From the NCBI RefSeq assembly GCF_018687715.1, contig NC_056752.1:38758001-38822000 (forward strand): a stretch of 64,000 nucleotides of DNA, written 5' to 3'. Each line of letters opens with the position of its first letter. The stretch's first letter is position 1. This stretch comes from Carya illinoinensis. Its lineage: Eukaryota; Streptophyta; Magnoliopsida; Fagales; Juglandaceae. The notes under the pieces were generated by a model that was not told where the DNA came from, searched no databases, and was given only the letters and a program-made list of their open reading frames with translations. A program made the position numbers and the translations under genes. Below are positions 1 to 13,334 of the stretch, piece after piece.

Positions 1-2
1 GT

Positions 3-575
3 AGATACATGAGTAACCCAGGAAAGCAACATTGGGAAGCAGTGAAGTGGATTTTGAGGTACCTAAAGGGTTCTTCAGAAACCTGTTTATGTTTCTCTGG
101 AGAGAGATTGGAGGTGCAGGGCTATGTTGATGCTGATTTAGCTGGAGATATTGACAGCAGAAAGAGTACCACGGGCTTTATTTATACACTTGGTGGTACT
201 GCAGTGTCATGGGGTTCTAATCTACAGAAAACAGTTTCTTTATCTACAACAGAAGCTGAGTATATTGCAGTGTCAGAGGCTGCAAAGGAGATGGTATGGC
301 TACAAGGCTTCTTGGAAGAATTGGGTAAGAAGAATCAGAAAGGCACTCTCTACAGTGACAGTCAGAGTGCCATATTCCTTGCCAAGAATCCAGCATTCCA
401 TTCCAGGACCAAGCACATTCAGATCAGGTATCACTTCATACGGTCATTGTTAGATGACAGACAGTTGTTACTTGAGAAGATTTGTGGAAGCAAGAACCCT
501 GCTGATATGTTGACAAAGGGTGTTACGCTTGAGAAACTGAAGTTGTGCGCAACTTCAGTTGGTCTTCTAGAATGA
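3..575 (+). pseudogene. Ty1/copia polyprotein, C-terminal RNase H part (cut by window edge)
   Basis: This is the open 3' end of a copia pol gene and continues past the left edge of the window. It reads as the end of reverse transcriptase followed by RNase H. Visible motifs are the WILRYLKG segment, YVDADLAGD with the first RNase H aspartate, RKSTTGF, the STTEAEY block, SDSQSAI, and RTKHIQIRYHFIR, then the usual tail NPADMLTKG. The frame is open for 190 codons with a natural stop. About 75 bp downstream lies a purine-rich tract (CCAAGTGGGAGAAT), directly followed by the 3' LTR. It is the sense-strand end of an element oriented on plus. Nothing seen here is broken, but most of the element lies outside the window, so activity cannot be judged. 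Confidence 0.93.
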
Positions 576-665
576 AGACAGGAGCAGTGAGTTGCAGAGG
601 TGGAGGATATCATGTTTGAGGAAGACGGCGATACAGCGAGTGTACCAGTCTCCAAGTGGGAGAAT

Positions 666-1127
666 TGTTGAGTACTGTGGAGTCTGGTCCACACCGCTCA
701 AGCGGAGGCATTAGCCGCTCGAGCGAAGTCAGGCAGAGTCGAACGCTCGACGTCAGCTCGACAGTGAGCTCGAGCGGGAGAAGTTCGCTCGAGCGGAGGC
801 ATTGGCTGCTCGAGCAGGACGCAGAAGGGAAGTTCGCTCGACGCGTGCTTGACACGCCGCTCGAGCGAACATACGATTTTAGGGATTCCGCCTTTTGAAC
901 TATATATATAATTTTTGACTCTTAGCTCTGGGTACTGTAGACACGAAAAACACTGTAGACGAACAGTGTTAAGATCCATTTTGTAGTGTGATATTCCTCA
1001 ATAATAAAATCCTCTGCAGCTCCCGTGGACGTAGGCAATTTGCCGAACCACGTACATCTTGTGTCGTGTGTGATTATTTTTCTCGTTCGTTATTATCTCT
1101 CAATTCATCGTCATCGTTTTCACAACA
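666..1127 (+). mobile_element. 3' LTR of the copia element
   Basis: It starts TGTTG directly after a polypurine tract and ends CAACA, giving a 5-bp inverted terminus and 462 bp in all. A TATA stretch (about 901-910) and an R/U5-like segment with CCGTGGACGTAGGCAA support LTR identity, as this segment is typical of Tnt1/Tork-type copia LTRs. The U3 half (about 690-875) is unusually GC-rich and packed with the palindromic word GCTCGAGCG and near matches. The flanking target duplication cannot be tested because the other LTR is outside the window. Confidence 0.85.
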
Positions 1128-2127
1128 CTTTTGGTTAAGTGTTTTAGGTAAGTGTTGGGAGTTATAGCATATGTTGTCATTTTCTGATGTTTTGATAGAA
1201 ATGGGTGCAAACTTCTTGTGTAGAAAGATATTGATTATGAGTATAGGTTTGTCTTTTGGCCTACTTAGAAGGAGTACGTACTTGGCTTCTAATTATATAT
1301 ACTTTTTCACATTCTTCATTTACAGATTCAGAATAGAAAGTCTTTGAACATGTCATATTAATTTGCTCCCTTAGTTCTTCATGATCACCCTCTTGGTTTA
1401 AGCATGCAGCTGTGTCATTCTTTCTTTACTGCATAACAATGAATTCCATTTATTGGATCTTAGATTGTATGAATCGCATGAATTTAAGTCCGCTGCTTTG
1501 TAGATTGCCTTTTTCTTTAATTGTACCAGGAAACGATTTAGTGCTAGTTGATCTGATTCTGTGGTTGTAACCAGCTATGTGAGTGGAGCTTTGCACTAAA
1601 ACAAAGTTCAATTTGAAAGATCATTTAATGTCAAATGTGTAACTACAAATGGCATTTTAGTAGGATCGTCTATTTTTACTATTAAAAATTCTATATACAA
1701 TTACTTTTATGTATTCTTTTATATACTTCAGTGATGTAATTAACTGCATATTAAAAAATAATTAATGCAACCAATTATATCATAGAATATGTAAAAAATA
1801 CAGAAAAGTGACAGTACACAACCTTACTCTTTTACCATTCATAATGGTGTCCAACATATCTTAAATGCGTTCAGCTATGAGTTTAAGATATTGGGTCGAA
1901 AATAATGATATTTGGGCCGGGTTGGTTGAACAGTCCTACTCTTACGTATGATCATAAATCAAACTTATAAGCTCGTACAAAAACATGTCATTGATTGTGA
2001 GATTTATTATTGTTATAAAAAAGTTAAAATGCATCTTTCTTATGGTAACTGATGTTGTAAAATTTTATATTAATAGTGTATTTGGTGTGTGAATAGATCA
2101 CAAACTTGTAAATATATTTTTTCTTAC

Positions 2128-2169
<42 letters not shown>

Positions 2170-4354
2170 AATATTGTGTATATCCATACTCTTTATTCAA
2201 TTGACCTGAGAGTACCTAAAAATCTCTCACCCATGTTTAATTATAGAGTTTTTCTACTTATCATTTCCACACAGTACACATCACATTTTTTTTTATTTTT
2301 TATTTTTTAAAATTTATTTTTCTTAAACTAATTGAATTCTTCAACTTTTTATCCATATTCTAAATATTTGGTAAAATAAAAAAATAAATATAAAAAGAAT
2401 AGTGAGTGATGTGTAGTCTTATATTTAGAATTTATCTTAATTATGACCTTCCTTGTGGAATTGGTATGGGCCGGGGTGATACACTTTTTTTTTATCTTTT
2501 CTATTTCCTTTTAATAAAATGAGGATTTGGGCCATACCCTGTTGAGATTTTGATTTGAGTCTCCAATTTAACTTGCCAATAAGGGCTAGATTTCTGGGCC
2601 TAACTCAGTACAGTCCAAACCAACTTTCCTCTTCAATAGCACAAAGGTTGAGGTTGAAAACCCTTATAATTTTATTGAAAATATCTGATCTGATAAGACT
2701 GTGATCCTTAAAATATTTATAATTATTTAAATAAATTTATCACATATAATTAAATGCTGAATTATTGTTTTATAAGTAAATTCGTGTTTAAGCCCTAAAA
2801 ATCGAAAATTTCGGAGATTTTAAATCCCAAAAGTTTCGTTTTGAATTAATCATGTGTTGGAGCAAACACGTCTTAACATGATAACAAAAAAGTTTTTAGA
2901 GTGCAAGTTCTATACTCTACAATTTATCGTAGCTCTTAAATAGAGTTACTACATTAATACTACGAGTCCAAACACGAGATCTACTAGAATTCTAGTCCTA
3001 ATGTGGGAGAGAAAAATATACATAAAATACAGAGAACTGATAGTTGTAGTTTTGAATACACAAATGTCGTGTAATCATTTTAAAAAAAGTGAATAAATAC
3101 ATGATCTGCATGAAAACAAATTAATTTTTTAATAGTGGTAAACCGGCCTACTCTTTTTCAAAGTGCACTATAAGAAAACGAGCATTTGTGACGAATTATT
3201 TGTAACATAATGACTATTTACGATGAAAGTAGACTCATTTTTTTTATGAAATTATAATCATTTTCGCAGAAAATAATTGAACACAAATAAGCAGTTTTAT
3301 TGTAGACTTGATTTCACGATGTTTGCGCACTCAACGACTACATGTAGTATTATTCTAAAATAAGTCCTATATCATTGATCATTGTTATATACGTGCATTC
3401 TTTGGGTAGCACTTATAAACACTCTATATATATATATATATATGTTATAGAACTTATTTCATTTTATAAAAAACATGATAATATTTTAAATTAACACAAT
3501 TTAATATAATATAAAATATTAATTATAATATTCTTTTATTATAAAATAAACTTGAATTCAATTCAATTCAAGTTATCTTCTTTATACTGATCCCAATTCA
3601 ACTTCTACCTTTCTTCTAAAAGTTTATAAAGGATAGGAAAAAATTATATGAACTTATTATATGCTTTAAATTCTCAAAGCTGAAAACCGTTTTGATAGTA
3701 AAAGTATTTCATTTCATCATTACAATTTTTTCAAATTCTCACATAAAAAATAATAAACAATTTAACTTTTTCAAATCTCAAAATAATAATAATATTAAAA
3801 AATAATATTCTAACAACATTTTATTTAACTTTTATCTAAAACCATCTCATTTCATCTCACTATTCAAAATGCATCTTATGAATAATTCTAGAGAGAGAGA
3901 GAGAGAGAGAGAGAGATGAAGAGAAGTAACTATGAAGCCCACTTTAAACTGATCAACTAACTAATTGTTAATTTGTACAAAGTCCAACTACAAGAAATAC
4001 AAGATATATGCAGATAACTATCAGATCATAGTAATAATTAATTCCTTATATGATGTTCATGAATGTTATCTCTAGGGTTTGTTCGATTAATCGTGCATGG
4101 CACTAAAACAATCGTTGGTCTTGTTGCCCTTATGATCTTCATTGAGGTCTTCATCTTATACGTACAACTACAACAGACACCAATCATTGATGTAAAATGT
4201 GGAACACTTGGGGTTTTTTAAGGGACATGCTAGCTCCTAATTGAAACGGTATTGATCGACCTGGGGCTGTGTGCAATCAGCATGGCACATAAGTTCTATA
4301 TATATATATGGCTAGCTAGCTAGATCAGTACTACTACTAACCCTAGCTAGCTAG
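1128..4354. other. intergenic, AT-rich, no gene seen
   Basis: No convincing coding sequence is present. It holds a (TTA)n run at about 2131-2169, short TA and GA runs (about 3424-3443 and 3890-3917), and at 3166 a CACTATAAGAAAA word that resembles a decayed CACTA-type terminus. The last kilobase is the 3' flank of the minus-strand HLS1-like gene. Confidence 0.6.
3640..3870. repeat. AT-rich dispersed element of the CATCTC-ended family, copy a
   Basis: It shares the layout and words of the better bounded copies at 16107-16435 and 20375-20595: an inner block with TTTTTCAAAT, ATAATAAACAATTTAAC and TTCTAACAA, ending in CATCTCATTTCATCTCAC. The ends are decayed and were set by eye. The class is unknown; it is probably a non-autonomous DNA element. 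Confidence 0.45.
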
Positions 4355-6348
4355 CTAAAAGTCTCTTGGATCAACAAAGACATTCCCAACTGGTCCCTTG
4401 GCCAGAATTGATGCATCTATATCCTCGTTGTGAATCAATCTTTTCGCATACCAGAGATCATGGATGCGTGACATAGAGGGTTCCTGAGGAATATGCTTTA
4501 TGAGAGGATCAGTGACCCCCAGCTCGGTTATGATTAGCACCTTACAGTCCTTCACATTTTGACCCACATTTGATGCAAAGCTCCATGCCGATTTCATGAG
4601 CTCCCCGAGCTTCTCTCCTTCTCCTAGAAGCCCATAAAGAAAGAGAAACCCAACTGGTCTTTGAAACGAGTGACCACCACTACTACTACTACTACTCATT
4701 GGCCTTCTTAGGCAAGGGCAGATTTTCTCTGTAATTGCATGGCTCAGTCTTGTTGCATGAAGAAACGTCGACAGTGGATGGGGCTTTCCTACCTGAAGTT
4801 TGTAAGCTTCACGAGTATTCCACATGCTAAAAATCATCCAAGAGCTTGTGGATTTTATACATGATGAGGCGCTGGTTTCTTGATCACTACTTGTTCTTTC
4901 CAGCTTGCTGATATTCCAACCCTCTTTTTCATAATAGCATACCCACGTGCCGAGGCTTAGCTTTTCCTTCAAAATCGTGTCAATGTCAGTTGGATAGACC
5001 TGTTTGTCTCTAAGCCTCTTTTCGTACAGGGAAATTGCCTGGTCTATGGGTAACTTCTCTATCTTTATATCTTGGGAGAGATTCTTTGCAGGTAAACCAA
5101 TTGTCTGAACAAATATGACTAACGAACCAAGGTTCACATAATCGCATTTGAGAGTGAAGAGGTTCCTAGAGGCAGTATTGTTCTTTTCAGTTGCTAAGAA
5201 TGTGTACTCTGCTCCATTTCTCAGTAGCCATTGTTCCACTGAGTTCACAAGTTTCAATCCGATTCCCTTCCGTCTACATTAGACATCAAAAGTCACACAA
5301 CATGAAAAAGTTATTAATAACCATAAATATCTAATGCGAACCCCATTTTGCTTTCGAGTTATTTATGCTTAAGATTATCCATCTTAATTGCCTCGTTAAA
5401 AGTCAACAAGCTGGGAATTACTATATTTTAACTAAATTAATTCTCAAACGCCACATAGATCTATCGGATAAAGTGAATTCTGTCAAGCTTGTTGACATAA
5501 AATCCCATCCATATGTTAATTATTTCTATCAATTGTACAAAAACCAAGTAAGCAACCAAGTTTTTTTGCTATGCCTTACTATTCAGACATATAGTCCTAG
5601 AAATAGTAAGCTGGATCCATCAAGATCAATTGACAAATTTGCCTAATTTCTCTACCCAATTACTTTCAAGGGTTCAATCCCGGCAATCATGTAATGAATG
5701 AATGTATATTATTAATCACCCCAAAAATCCAAATCATCACATCATTAACTATATATGCAATATCGATCCTTCATGTGTAGTACTTCTTGATCACTTGACA
5801 AAAGGGAAATCAAATGCATGGGTACCTACCGGTGAGTAGGAGAGACTCGAAGGCCTAGAATGCAACCCATCTTCACATGTGCTTCCCCATGAACAGTCCC
5901 GACATCCTTAATGCATCCTCGAACCACGCCGACAAGCTCCCCATTTTGAAGCAGCTCAGCTACCTGTAGGCCACTTTCAATAACATTCTTATATTCACAT
6001 ATAAGGTCTTGAGAAGGACAAATAGATAAAAAGTAGTAAGGGATAGACATCTGTAATAAAATCTTATCTGCAAGCAGATGGGGAGATAAAAGGATGTAAT
6101 GAATGCATGATTTGGAAAGATACAAGGGGGGAAAAAGTGATAATGACGTTACCCACCAGAATGACATGAAGGGGGTAGAACCTAATCCTACATAAAGGGT
6201 CACAGCTTATAGCTATCGTGTTAGTGAAAATGGAGACCCCCGTTTTAGACCCCATCTCACAAATCCTTTCAAGCTTCCCCACCACTTCAATATCTCTGTC
6301 TTCATCGAATTCCCTTATAAGAACTTTCTTCTCTATGTTGTCAACCAT
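4355..6348 (-). CDS. HOOKLESS1-like N-acetyltransferase, three exons
   Basis: Exons on minus are 6348-6157, 5963-5830 and 5273-4355, all with GT-AG introns (first donor GTGGGT, second GTAGGT). The phases join cleanly to give 414 residues, close to Arabidopsis HLS1 (about 403). The N-terminal GNAT domain spans roughly residues 8-165 and shows the acetyl-CoA binding signature RRKGIG after VLGLRVSP-like GLRVSPTHR. NGAEYTFLATEKNN follows, and the C-terminus NVFVDPRDF matches the family end. HLS1 is a nuclear protein needed for apical hook formation downstream of ethylene and auxin, thought to act as an acetyltransferase. Whether this copy is HLS1 itself or one of the HLS1-like paralogues cannot be told from sequence alone. 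No frame damage is seen. The start is the ATG of MVDNIEKKVLIREFD, immediately before the family's conserved REYD-like motif. Confidence 0.92.
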
Positions 6349-7779
6349 GTTCTTACTGGGCTAAAGCAAGCGATCGAGTTGGTTACCAATTCTCAGGTGT
6401 AGTAGTACTACTGCATCGAAAAGGAAATATACTCGAAGATAGATATGAACTCTTCTTTGAATAATGGACCTGGCTGCCCCCAGGGACTAGGCCGGGGGAG
6501 GCAAGGGGAAGCCCTTGGCCCCACAAGGCTCTGACCCCAAATTAAAAAAAAAAAAAATCATATAAATTTATATTAATATCATATATATATATATATATAT
6601 ATCAATCTTGTCTAATTTGTATGTTTCCCTTAATTTTTTATACTTTTAATTTGTTCCTATTCTTATCCACAATTTATAATTGGCACTGGCAAATGCCTTT
6701 TGATGACCAATCTTAAGGCCAGGTGCCTTGCAAATTGTCAATAAATTTTTAATAGATATTTATTATATATAATCAAATTAGGATTTGTTCTCATCTTAAA
6801 TTTTATGTTAATTACATTTTATTTACCTCTTGTTTTACTTTAAGAAATTAAATTAGAATATAATATTCACATTATGTTATTTTTCTTTTAAAATTTGTAA
6901 TTATATGGGTGAGACATATTTAACAAAAACCTCACTTCTATTGGATAGCTGGCTATGCAATTATATTGCTTAAAAACTTTTGAGTAATGCGACACACCAG
7001 TACACCACCATCCCACTATATATGATGTGGTGCATTTATCATCATTTAATGATAAATAAATATGTAATAAATGATCATTCAATAGTTATAAATATGTCAC
7101 ATCTTACTTAGTAAGATACAAGTGGAATAATAGTATAGTGTATAAAATTTTTCTTTTCATATATATATATTATTTTTTATTTTTATAATTCCTATATAGA
7201 TCGTTTCTATAGTTCAACCTCTTCTCTTAATTGCAACATATAAAAAATAAATAAACCTAAATGTAAAATTACTGGTATTCATGGAAGAATGTAAATTTGA
7301 AATTTATTTTTTCTTTCTTTCATTTTTTTTATAAATTTATTAAAAGGGATTTAAAATTTGTTTTTTAATTCAATTATATATTTTAGACTAAAAAATATAT
7401 ATATCTGTCTCCTCCAAACTTATAACCCGGATTTTATCTCTGACATGAGCAGCTAGCCTGCAGGACTGATCTGCAATATCTTATTCCATATATAGAGTTA
7501 TAATTTATTTACCATATTTCTGCATGATGTACAAATGGAGTAAAATGTTCATGAGTTTAACCGCGTACCTACTAAGGGTAAAAGCTGGCAATTTCTCATT
7601 TGGAGTACAATTATAAGTACTCATAATATTCGTAGCACTCATTAACCTTCACGCGTTGCACCAGAGAACTGCAACATTCATAATCTCGCCATGTGATTCA
7701 TATATACGATCATTTGCATAGTCTACACCCTTTTAATCACTTCCATCCTCTACAAGATTCTTTATATATTCATCCTATC

Positions 7780-7887
<108 letters not shown>

Positions 7888-8980
7888 TTATATATATATA
7901 TATGCATGCATGTTCTGCACTTACCAATGAATCACCAGTACAATATTTGCGAAGAATTTATCTTTTTTATCATATTGGTAATTAAGATTTCTCTAACACA
8001 GAGAATGAGATTAATCTAATTTTTTTTTTTATTTTTAATAAATTACGTGACACTACTTTATTTTTTGATACACGTGGCACTACTTTATGAGTTATTTAAA
8101 TATTTAGAGGTATAGTAGCAATATTAGTATTACTATAGCTGTCTAATTTATTATATTTAAGGATGCGTGCTTTACTTGTTTATAAGTTTGATTCATATGA
8201 AACGTCAAAAACATAATGAAAATCGATTGAGGTAAAAGAAGCAATACTAGGAGACGTGAACAAACTCATGAATCTAGTGTAGTATCCAAAAGACGAACAA
8301 GTTTCATGTATTTGTTGAACTTGGAGATCATAGAGCACATGCAGTAGTCCAAACATTGTAGACTAATTAACTAGGATTATGCCAAAAATTATGGGTACTC
8401 AAAATCATGAATATTCTCAATTAGATGATCAACTCATCCACTAAACTGGAATTAAGTATTATCGTCCATTTGTTAAATTTTTTAAAATGAAACATTAATA
8501 TTATGACTTTCGATCTTATATGATCCACGATATTGAATATAATAATACAAGTTAGAAAACATCTCTTCGGGTGATTTGATAAAAAGGATCATCTGATTAC
8601 ATGGTAGGTGAGGTATCATGTTTTCTAACTTGACCCTTAGAGGCATAATTATGTTTTAAGTGAGAATTCTTGACCTTGTCCGTACTCTAAATGGATTTTT
8701 TAACCATCATGGAAACCGTAGCTAAAAGTATTTGTGTCCTATATAACTCATCAATTAAGTGATTTAATTTGAGTATAAACCCATTAGAAGTGTTTCTTAA
8801 TGGCTAAATGCACAATTATGTAATAGATGAGAATCTTTGTCTCTGTCAATACTTTAAATAGATTTTCTAGCTATTACAGAAATTCTAGACATATTTGTGT
8901 CCTATTATAACTCATTAATTAAGTGATTTAATTTGAACTAGTATAAATCCATTAGAAGTATAGGGTGTGTAGACACCAGC

Positions 8981-9110
8981 CACTACAAGAAAAATGATCT
9001 TTTAACGATCAATTTATAGCAACGAAAAGACTATTAGCAATCAATTTTGATTGCTAATAGTCTTTTTGTTGCTATAAATTGATCGTTAAAAGATCATTTT
9101 TCTTATACTG
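8981..9110. mobile_element. foldback MITE of CACTA type
   Basis: This is a 130-bp almost perfect palindrome. The left arm starts CACTACAAGAAAAATG and the right arm ends TTTTTCTTATACTG. The two roughly 64-base arms differ at about three positions. It is flanked by AGC on both sides (8978-8980 and 9111-9113), the 3-bp target duplication expected for CACTA/En-Spm elements. There is no coding capacity, so it would be mobilised in trans by a CACTA transposase. A transcript through it would fold into a long hairpin. Confidence 0.9.
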
Positions 9111-9370
9111 AGCTTATGGAATGAAGATCTTACACCATTCTCCAGCATTATGATGGTGCTGGATCAGTCTTTAATTTCTTTTTCTTTCCGTCATAAAAAG
9201 AGTTTTGGTCCGTGAGGATCTTTGGCACATTGACCGGTATTGGCTGCGCACAGGTGGTCCCATGTATTTATGCCATAGAGGACTTCAACAACTGACTCCT
9301 GAAACTCAAAAACTGTTCTCTGCATCAAGTTGCCGAAAAGGAGAAAAATAAAGTACTGCTTTTTCTTTGC

Positions 9371-9372
<2 letters not shown>

Positions 9373-9442
<70 letters not shown>
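9373..9442. repeat. (GA)n microsatellite
   Basis: An uninterrupted GA dinucleotide run of about 70 bp. The minus-strand ORF with a Ser-Leu tract is an artefact of it. Confidence 0.97.
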
Positions 9443-9444
<2 letters not shown>

Positions 9445-10465
9445 TCATGTGAATTCATCTTCTCTTCAGTACTGGGATTAGCTACAACGTCTATGGTTAC
9501 CTAGCATATGGTAACATGAATTCACATGTTATGGTTACCTAGCTAGCTATTCATGGCAACAAGATTCTTTTATACATATTCATGCGTGCGTAAAATGGGC
9601 ATGCAGCCCCATGTTGATGAACTGCATATGTTTCTATGAACATGTAAAGTGGACAGCTCGATACATGGCACGTAAAATTCAAGCATCACACCACCGTCGC
9701 ATCAAGCCAAGCTAGCCGTGGGTTATGCACCCATGCATATATTATTGGCTACAACATCGAGAAAAAAACATCAGCAAGTAAGATGAGCTTTTCTGTCTGC
9801 TCTCTCAATTAGGAAACAAACTCATCGTGTATTGATAAGCTAGAATCAAATAAAAAAAAACATCCTAATACATTTATCAAACTATAGGACTAGGATCATA
9901 GCATCTGACACGTGTAATTTGGTGCAAAAGAGTTTTACTACATACACATGGGCCCTGTAACGGACCCCGTGCCCAAGAATTTTTGTCCTTTTATATCTCT
10001 TTGACTCGGCATTGAATGGGAGAAAATAGAACGGTCAAGCCCATAGTTTGGGTCATTTTCTACATGATGAGGCGTATAATGTATGTTTGGGCCTTTGGGC
10101 TAATATCTATTATTGGGCCTAGGGCCCAAGTTAAGATTTTGCCCTAGACTTCTAAGTCCAACCCTGTCTGATTAGGTTAGATGTATTCCTGTTGATGGTA
10201 ATTAGGACCTTCTGATCCGAATCTGTTGCCATTCTTTTAACCAATATGGATGAGTTTTCTTAGAAAAGATAAAACTTATTAAATGGAGGCGTGAATTGAA
10301 AATAAGAGGTGGTTTTTATATAGTCCATCAGAAGAATAGCCAGATCAGATGGGAATTTGGCATTATTTCTTCAAGAGTAATGCTATTATGCCGTCTTAAT
10401 TATACCATTCACTTTATTCTATTGACCTGGTACCACTACATTGTGCCCTCTGATTAATTACAAAG

Positions 10466-10498
<33 letters not shown>

Positions 10499-13334
10499 CA
10501 AAATAGTGTCTGAAAACATAAAAGAGTCATTTTATAGTCAAAGAAGGATATCCCCAAAAAGATTTCGAACCATGCATTTCTTCATTTTTTTAATTTCTTT
10601 TTCTTTTTTTATACATTTTTTAATCATCATAATCATTTAAAAAAAAATCACAACATTATTTAAAAAGTTTTTCATTAATCACTAAGTAAAAAAAAAAAAA
10701 ATGGGGACACATTCTTCAGAAATACTTTTTGTGTAGAAATAGTATTTCTCAACATAAAAAAAGAAAAGAAAATATTAAATAGTCATTAAAGATGCTCTAG
10801 GATTCAGACCGTCAAAAAATCCTACTGACCCTAAGCAGTCAGAATATAATTAAGTTCTTATTTGGATTAAAAAATTATTTTAACTCATTTCGGTTAATTT
10901 TATATAATTATTATAATTTTTTTAAAATTTTTAAATAAAATATAATAAACATTTCAATTTTTTTAAATTTTAAAAAAAAAAATTATATTATAACCATACT
11001 TCTTTATTCAACTCTCCATTCATATCATCTTAAGGTCATGTTTAGTTACAAGATTCATTTGAGATCAACTCAATTCAGTTTAATATTTAAATACTTAATT
11101 CTGAAATTACTAAACTCATATAACTCAAAATCTCTATAATTATACGTGGAACTTACAACATTTTTTAATTTTTTATAAATATTATTAAAGTCATTTTAAT
11201 ATCTAAATACATTTGAATTCACTTTAAATGAACTCTATATAAGTCACTCTATCTACTCAACTCATTATTATTTATAAAGAATTCAGCTCAATTCAACTTA
11301 CCTCAATATCTAAAGGCATACTTAATTTACTATCCTAACCTCTCACGTTGATTAATTTATTAAAAAGTTATAAAAAAAAAGTACAATTTGTTTTTTTATC
11401 TGATTTTAAAGCCATTCTTCTTGTGAGTGAACTGATGATCATGACCCGCTCAAAGTCTGAACTTCAAATTTGTCAAGTAAGGACAAACAACGTCGTCTTT
11501 TTCTGGAAGCTAAGAACATTAAGAAAAAGCAAATGGGTGGGGAAAATGATCAAATATATTATTCATTCACGATTCATCCTTGACTAATTTTATTTTTCTC
11601 ATTTTTTTAGCATAAATCAAGGGAAGCCAGTGCATTAGTATTCCCTCACCATTTTAAAAATCAATCACGTGGTTTCACCATAAATAAATCAAAGGGTCCA
11701 AATCGTAAATCTTACTATACAGAGAACAAATGCTAAAGTCCACTTAGCCAACCATTGATTTGATGGCTACAGCCTGTTTTTCTTGGAAAAAAGAGCTTAT
11801 GAAAAAATAATTTTATAAATTAATATCAGATGACATGATATCGTATTATAAATTTATTTTAATTATAAAATAAATATAACAGATTAAATAAAATTATATC
11901 AATTTATAAAATTATTTATGTATATATATATTATAGATGTAGCAATACTACAAATTAAAAAAAAAGTACTTATTTTCTTTTCTTTTCTTTCAGAATATAT
12001 ATTAAATTAAAGTATGATGTTGCCAGAACAGTTTACTATTTGATAATCCCAATGATTTTCATTCATCCTTTGTAAAATATCTATTATTTTCCTATCAAAC
12101 AAAATCTATTATAAATAAAAACAAATAATAAGAGTAAAGCTTGTATGCTGTCTGTAGTTGACTGCTACAGTATACCACTGATCATATTTTTTATTTAGTA
12201 ATTAAGATAATAATTTTAAGTATATTGATGTATTTTTTATTTTTTTAAAATATTTAAATATATTAAAATAATATAATTTTTTTTTTTCAAGAGATGGCAC
12301 GCCCAGCGTTACCGCTAGGTGGCATAATAGAGATGCCTCAAATAATTAACTTAACTTAAATAAATAAACAATCCTCTTTGCCTTTCAGCTTTGATGTTGA
12401 CTTTACTTTTAGCAAGTATTTTGTAAGGAAATAATAGAGTCTTTTCTAGTTTAAAAGTTGAAAGTATTTTGTCTTCTAAGAAAATAATAAATATTATCAA
12501 AGACTTTTTTTTATTAAATATAATTTAAAATATATTATAAATAAGAGTACGCTATTAGGCCATCTCAAATTTATGGCTCATAACTTTCTTTGAAAAATAA
12601 TAATAATAATAATACTAATAAACCATGTTCACAATAAAAATGAGTTTAAAAAAAATTAAAGAGTTCTATTACATATAATTATTTTTATATATTTTTATAC
12701 ATTTTATTGATGTAATTTGTCAAAATAATTAATTTATATTAAAAAATAATGCTGCTAATCATATTAGTCTAGTATACAAAAATCAGAAAAAGTGACTATA
12801 TATAGAATTTTTAAAAATTAAAACTTTAATTTTTTTTTTCAATTTGTATTTATAGTTATTTTATTTTTTTAAATAAATCACATTATTGGATTTCTATAAG
12901 AATTTTGTTATATACAAGCACATTCGTATACTAATCTGTATATCAATATTGATTCATTCATACTTAAAATTTAAATTAATATTATTTTTAATAAAATTTA
13001 TTTTTTAATCAATCATATCATATTAATACATAAATTAATACATAATTATACTTATAATTATATTTTTCGTTTTTATACATAATTTTAACGACAGGTGGTC
13101 GTTGACATAAGTTTAAAAAAGAAAAAATAATAATATTTTAATTAGATTAAATAATTGACGCATTATTATTGTCTCAATATTTTAATATAATCGAACGGTT
13201 TAAAATAGCTTGAACCAGTCTCCTAAAGCTACAGCCTATAACTAAACTAACGCCCGCCACTGCTGCTTTCTCGGCTTCTTATTCTCTTAAGTTGCGGGTT
13301 GTGTCTTTCGGACAAGCACTGGTTGAGATCGAGG

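Noticed and set aside
6465..6555. SINE candidate (GC-rich body plus A-run)
   Set aside because: No A/B promoter boxes and no flanking duplication seen. Only the tail-like shape supports it.
13299..13334. Upstream extension of the USP gene
   Set aside because: It begins at TTG, not ATG, and the family starts at the ATG at 13335.
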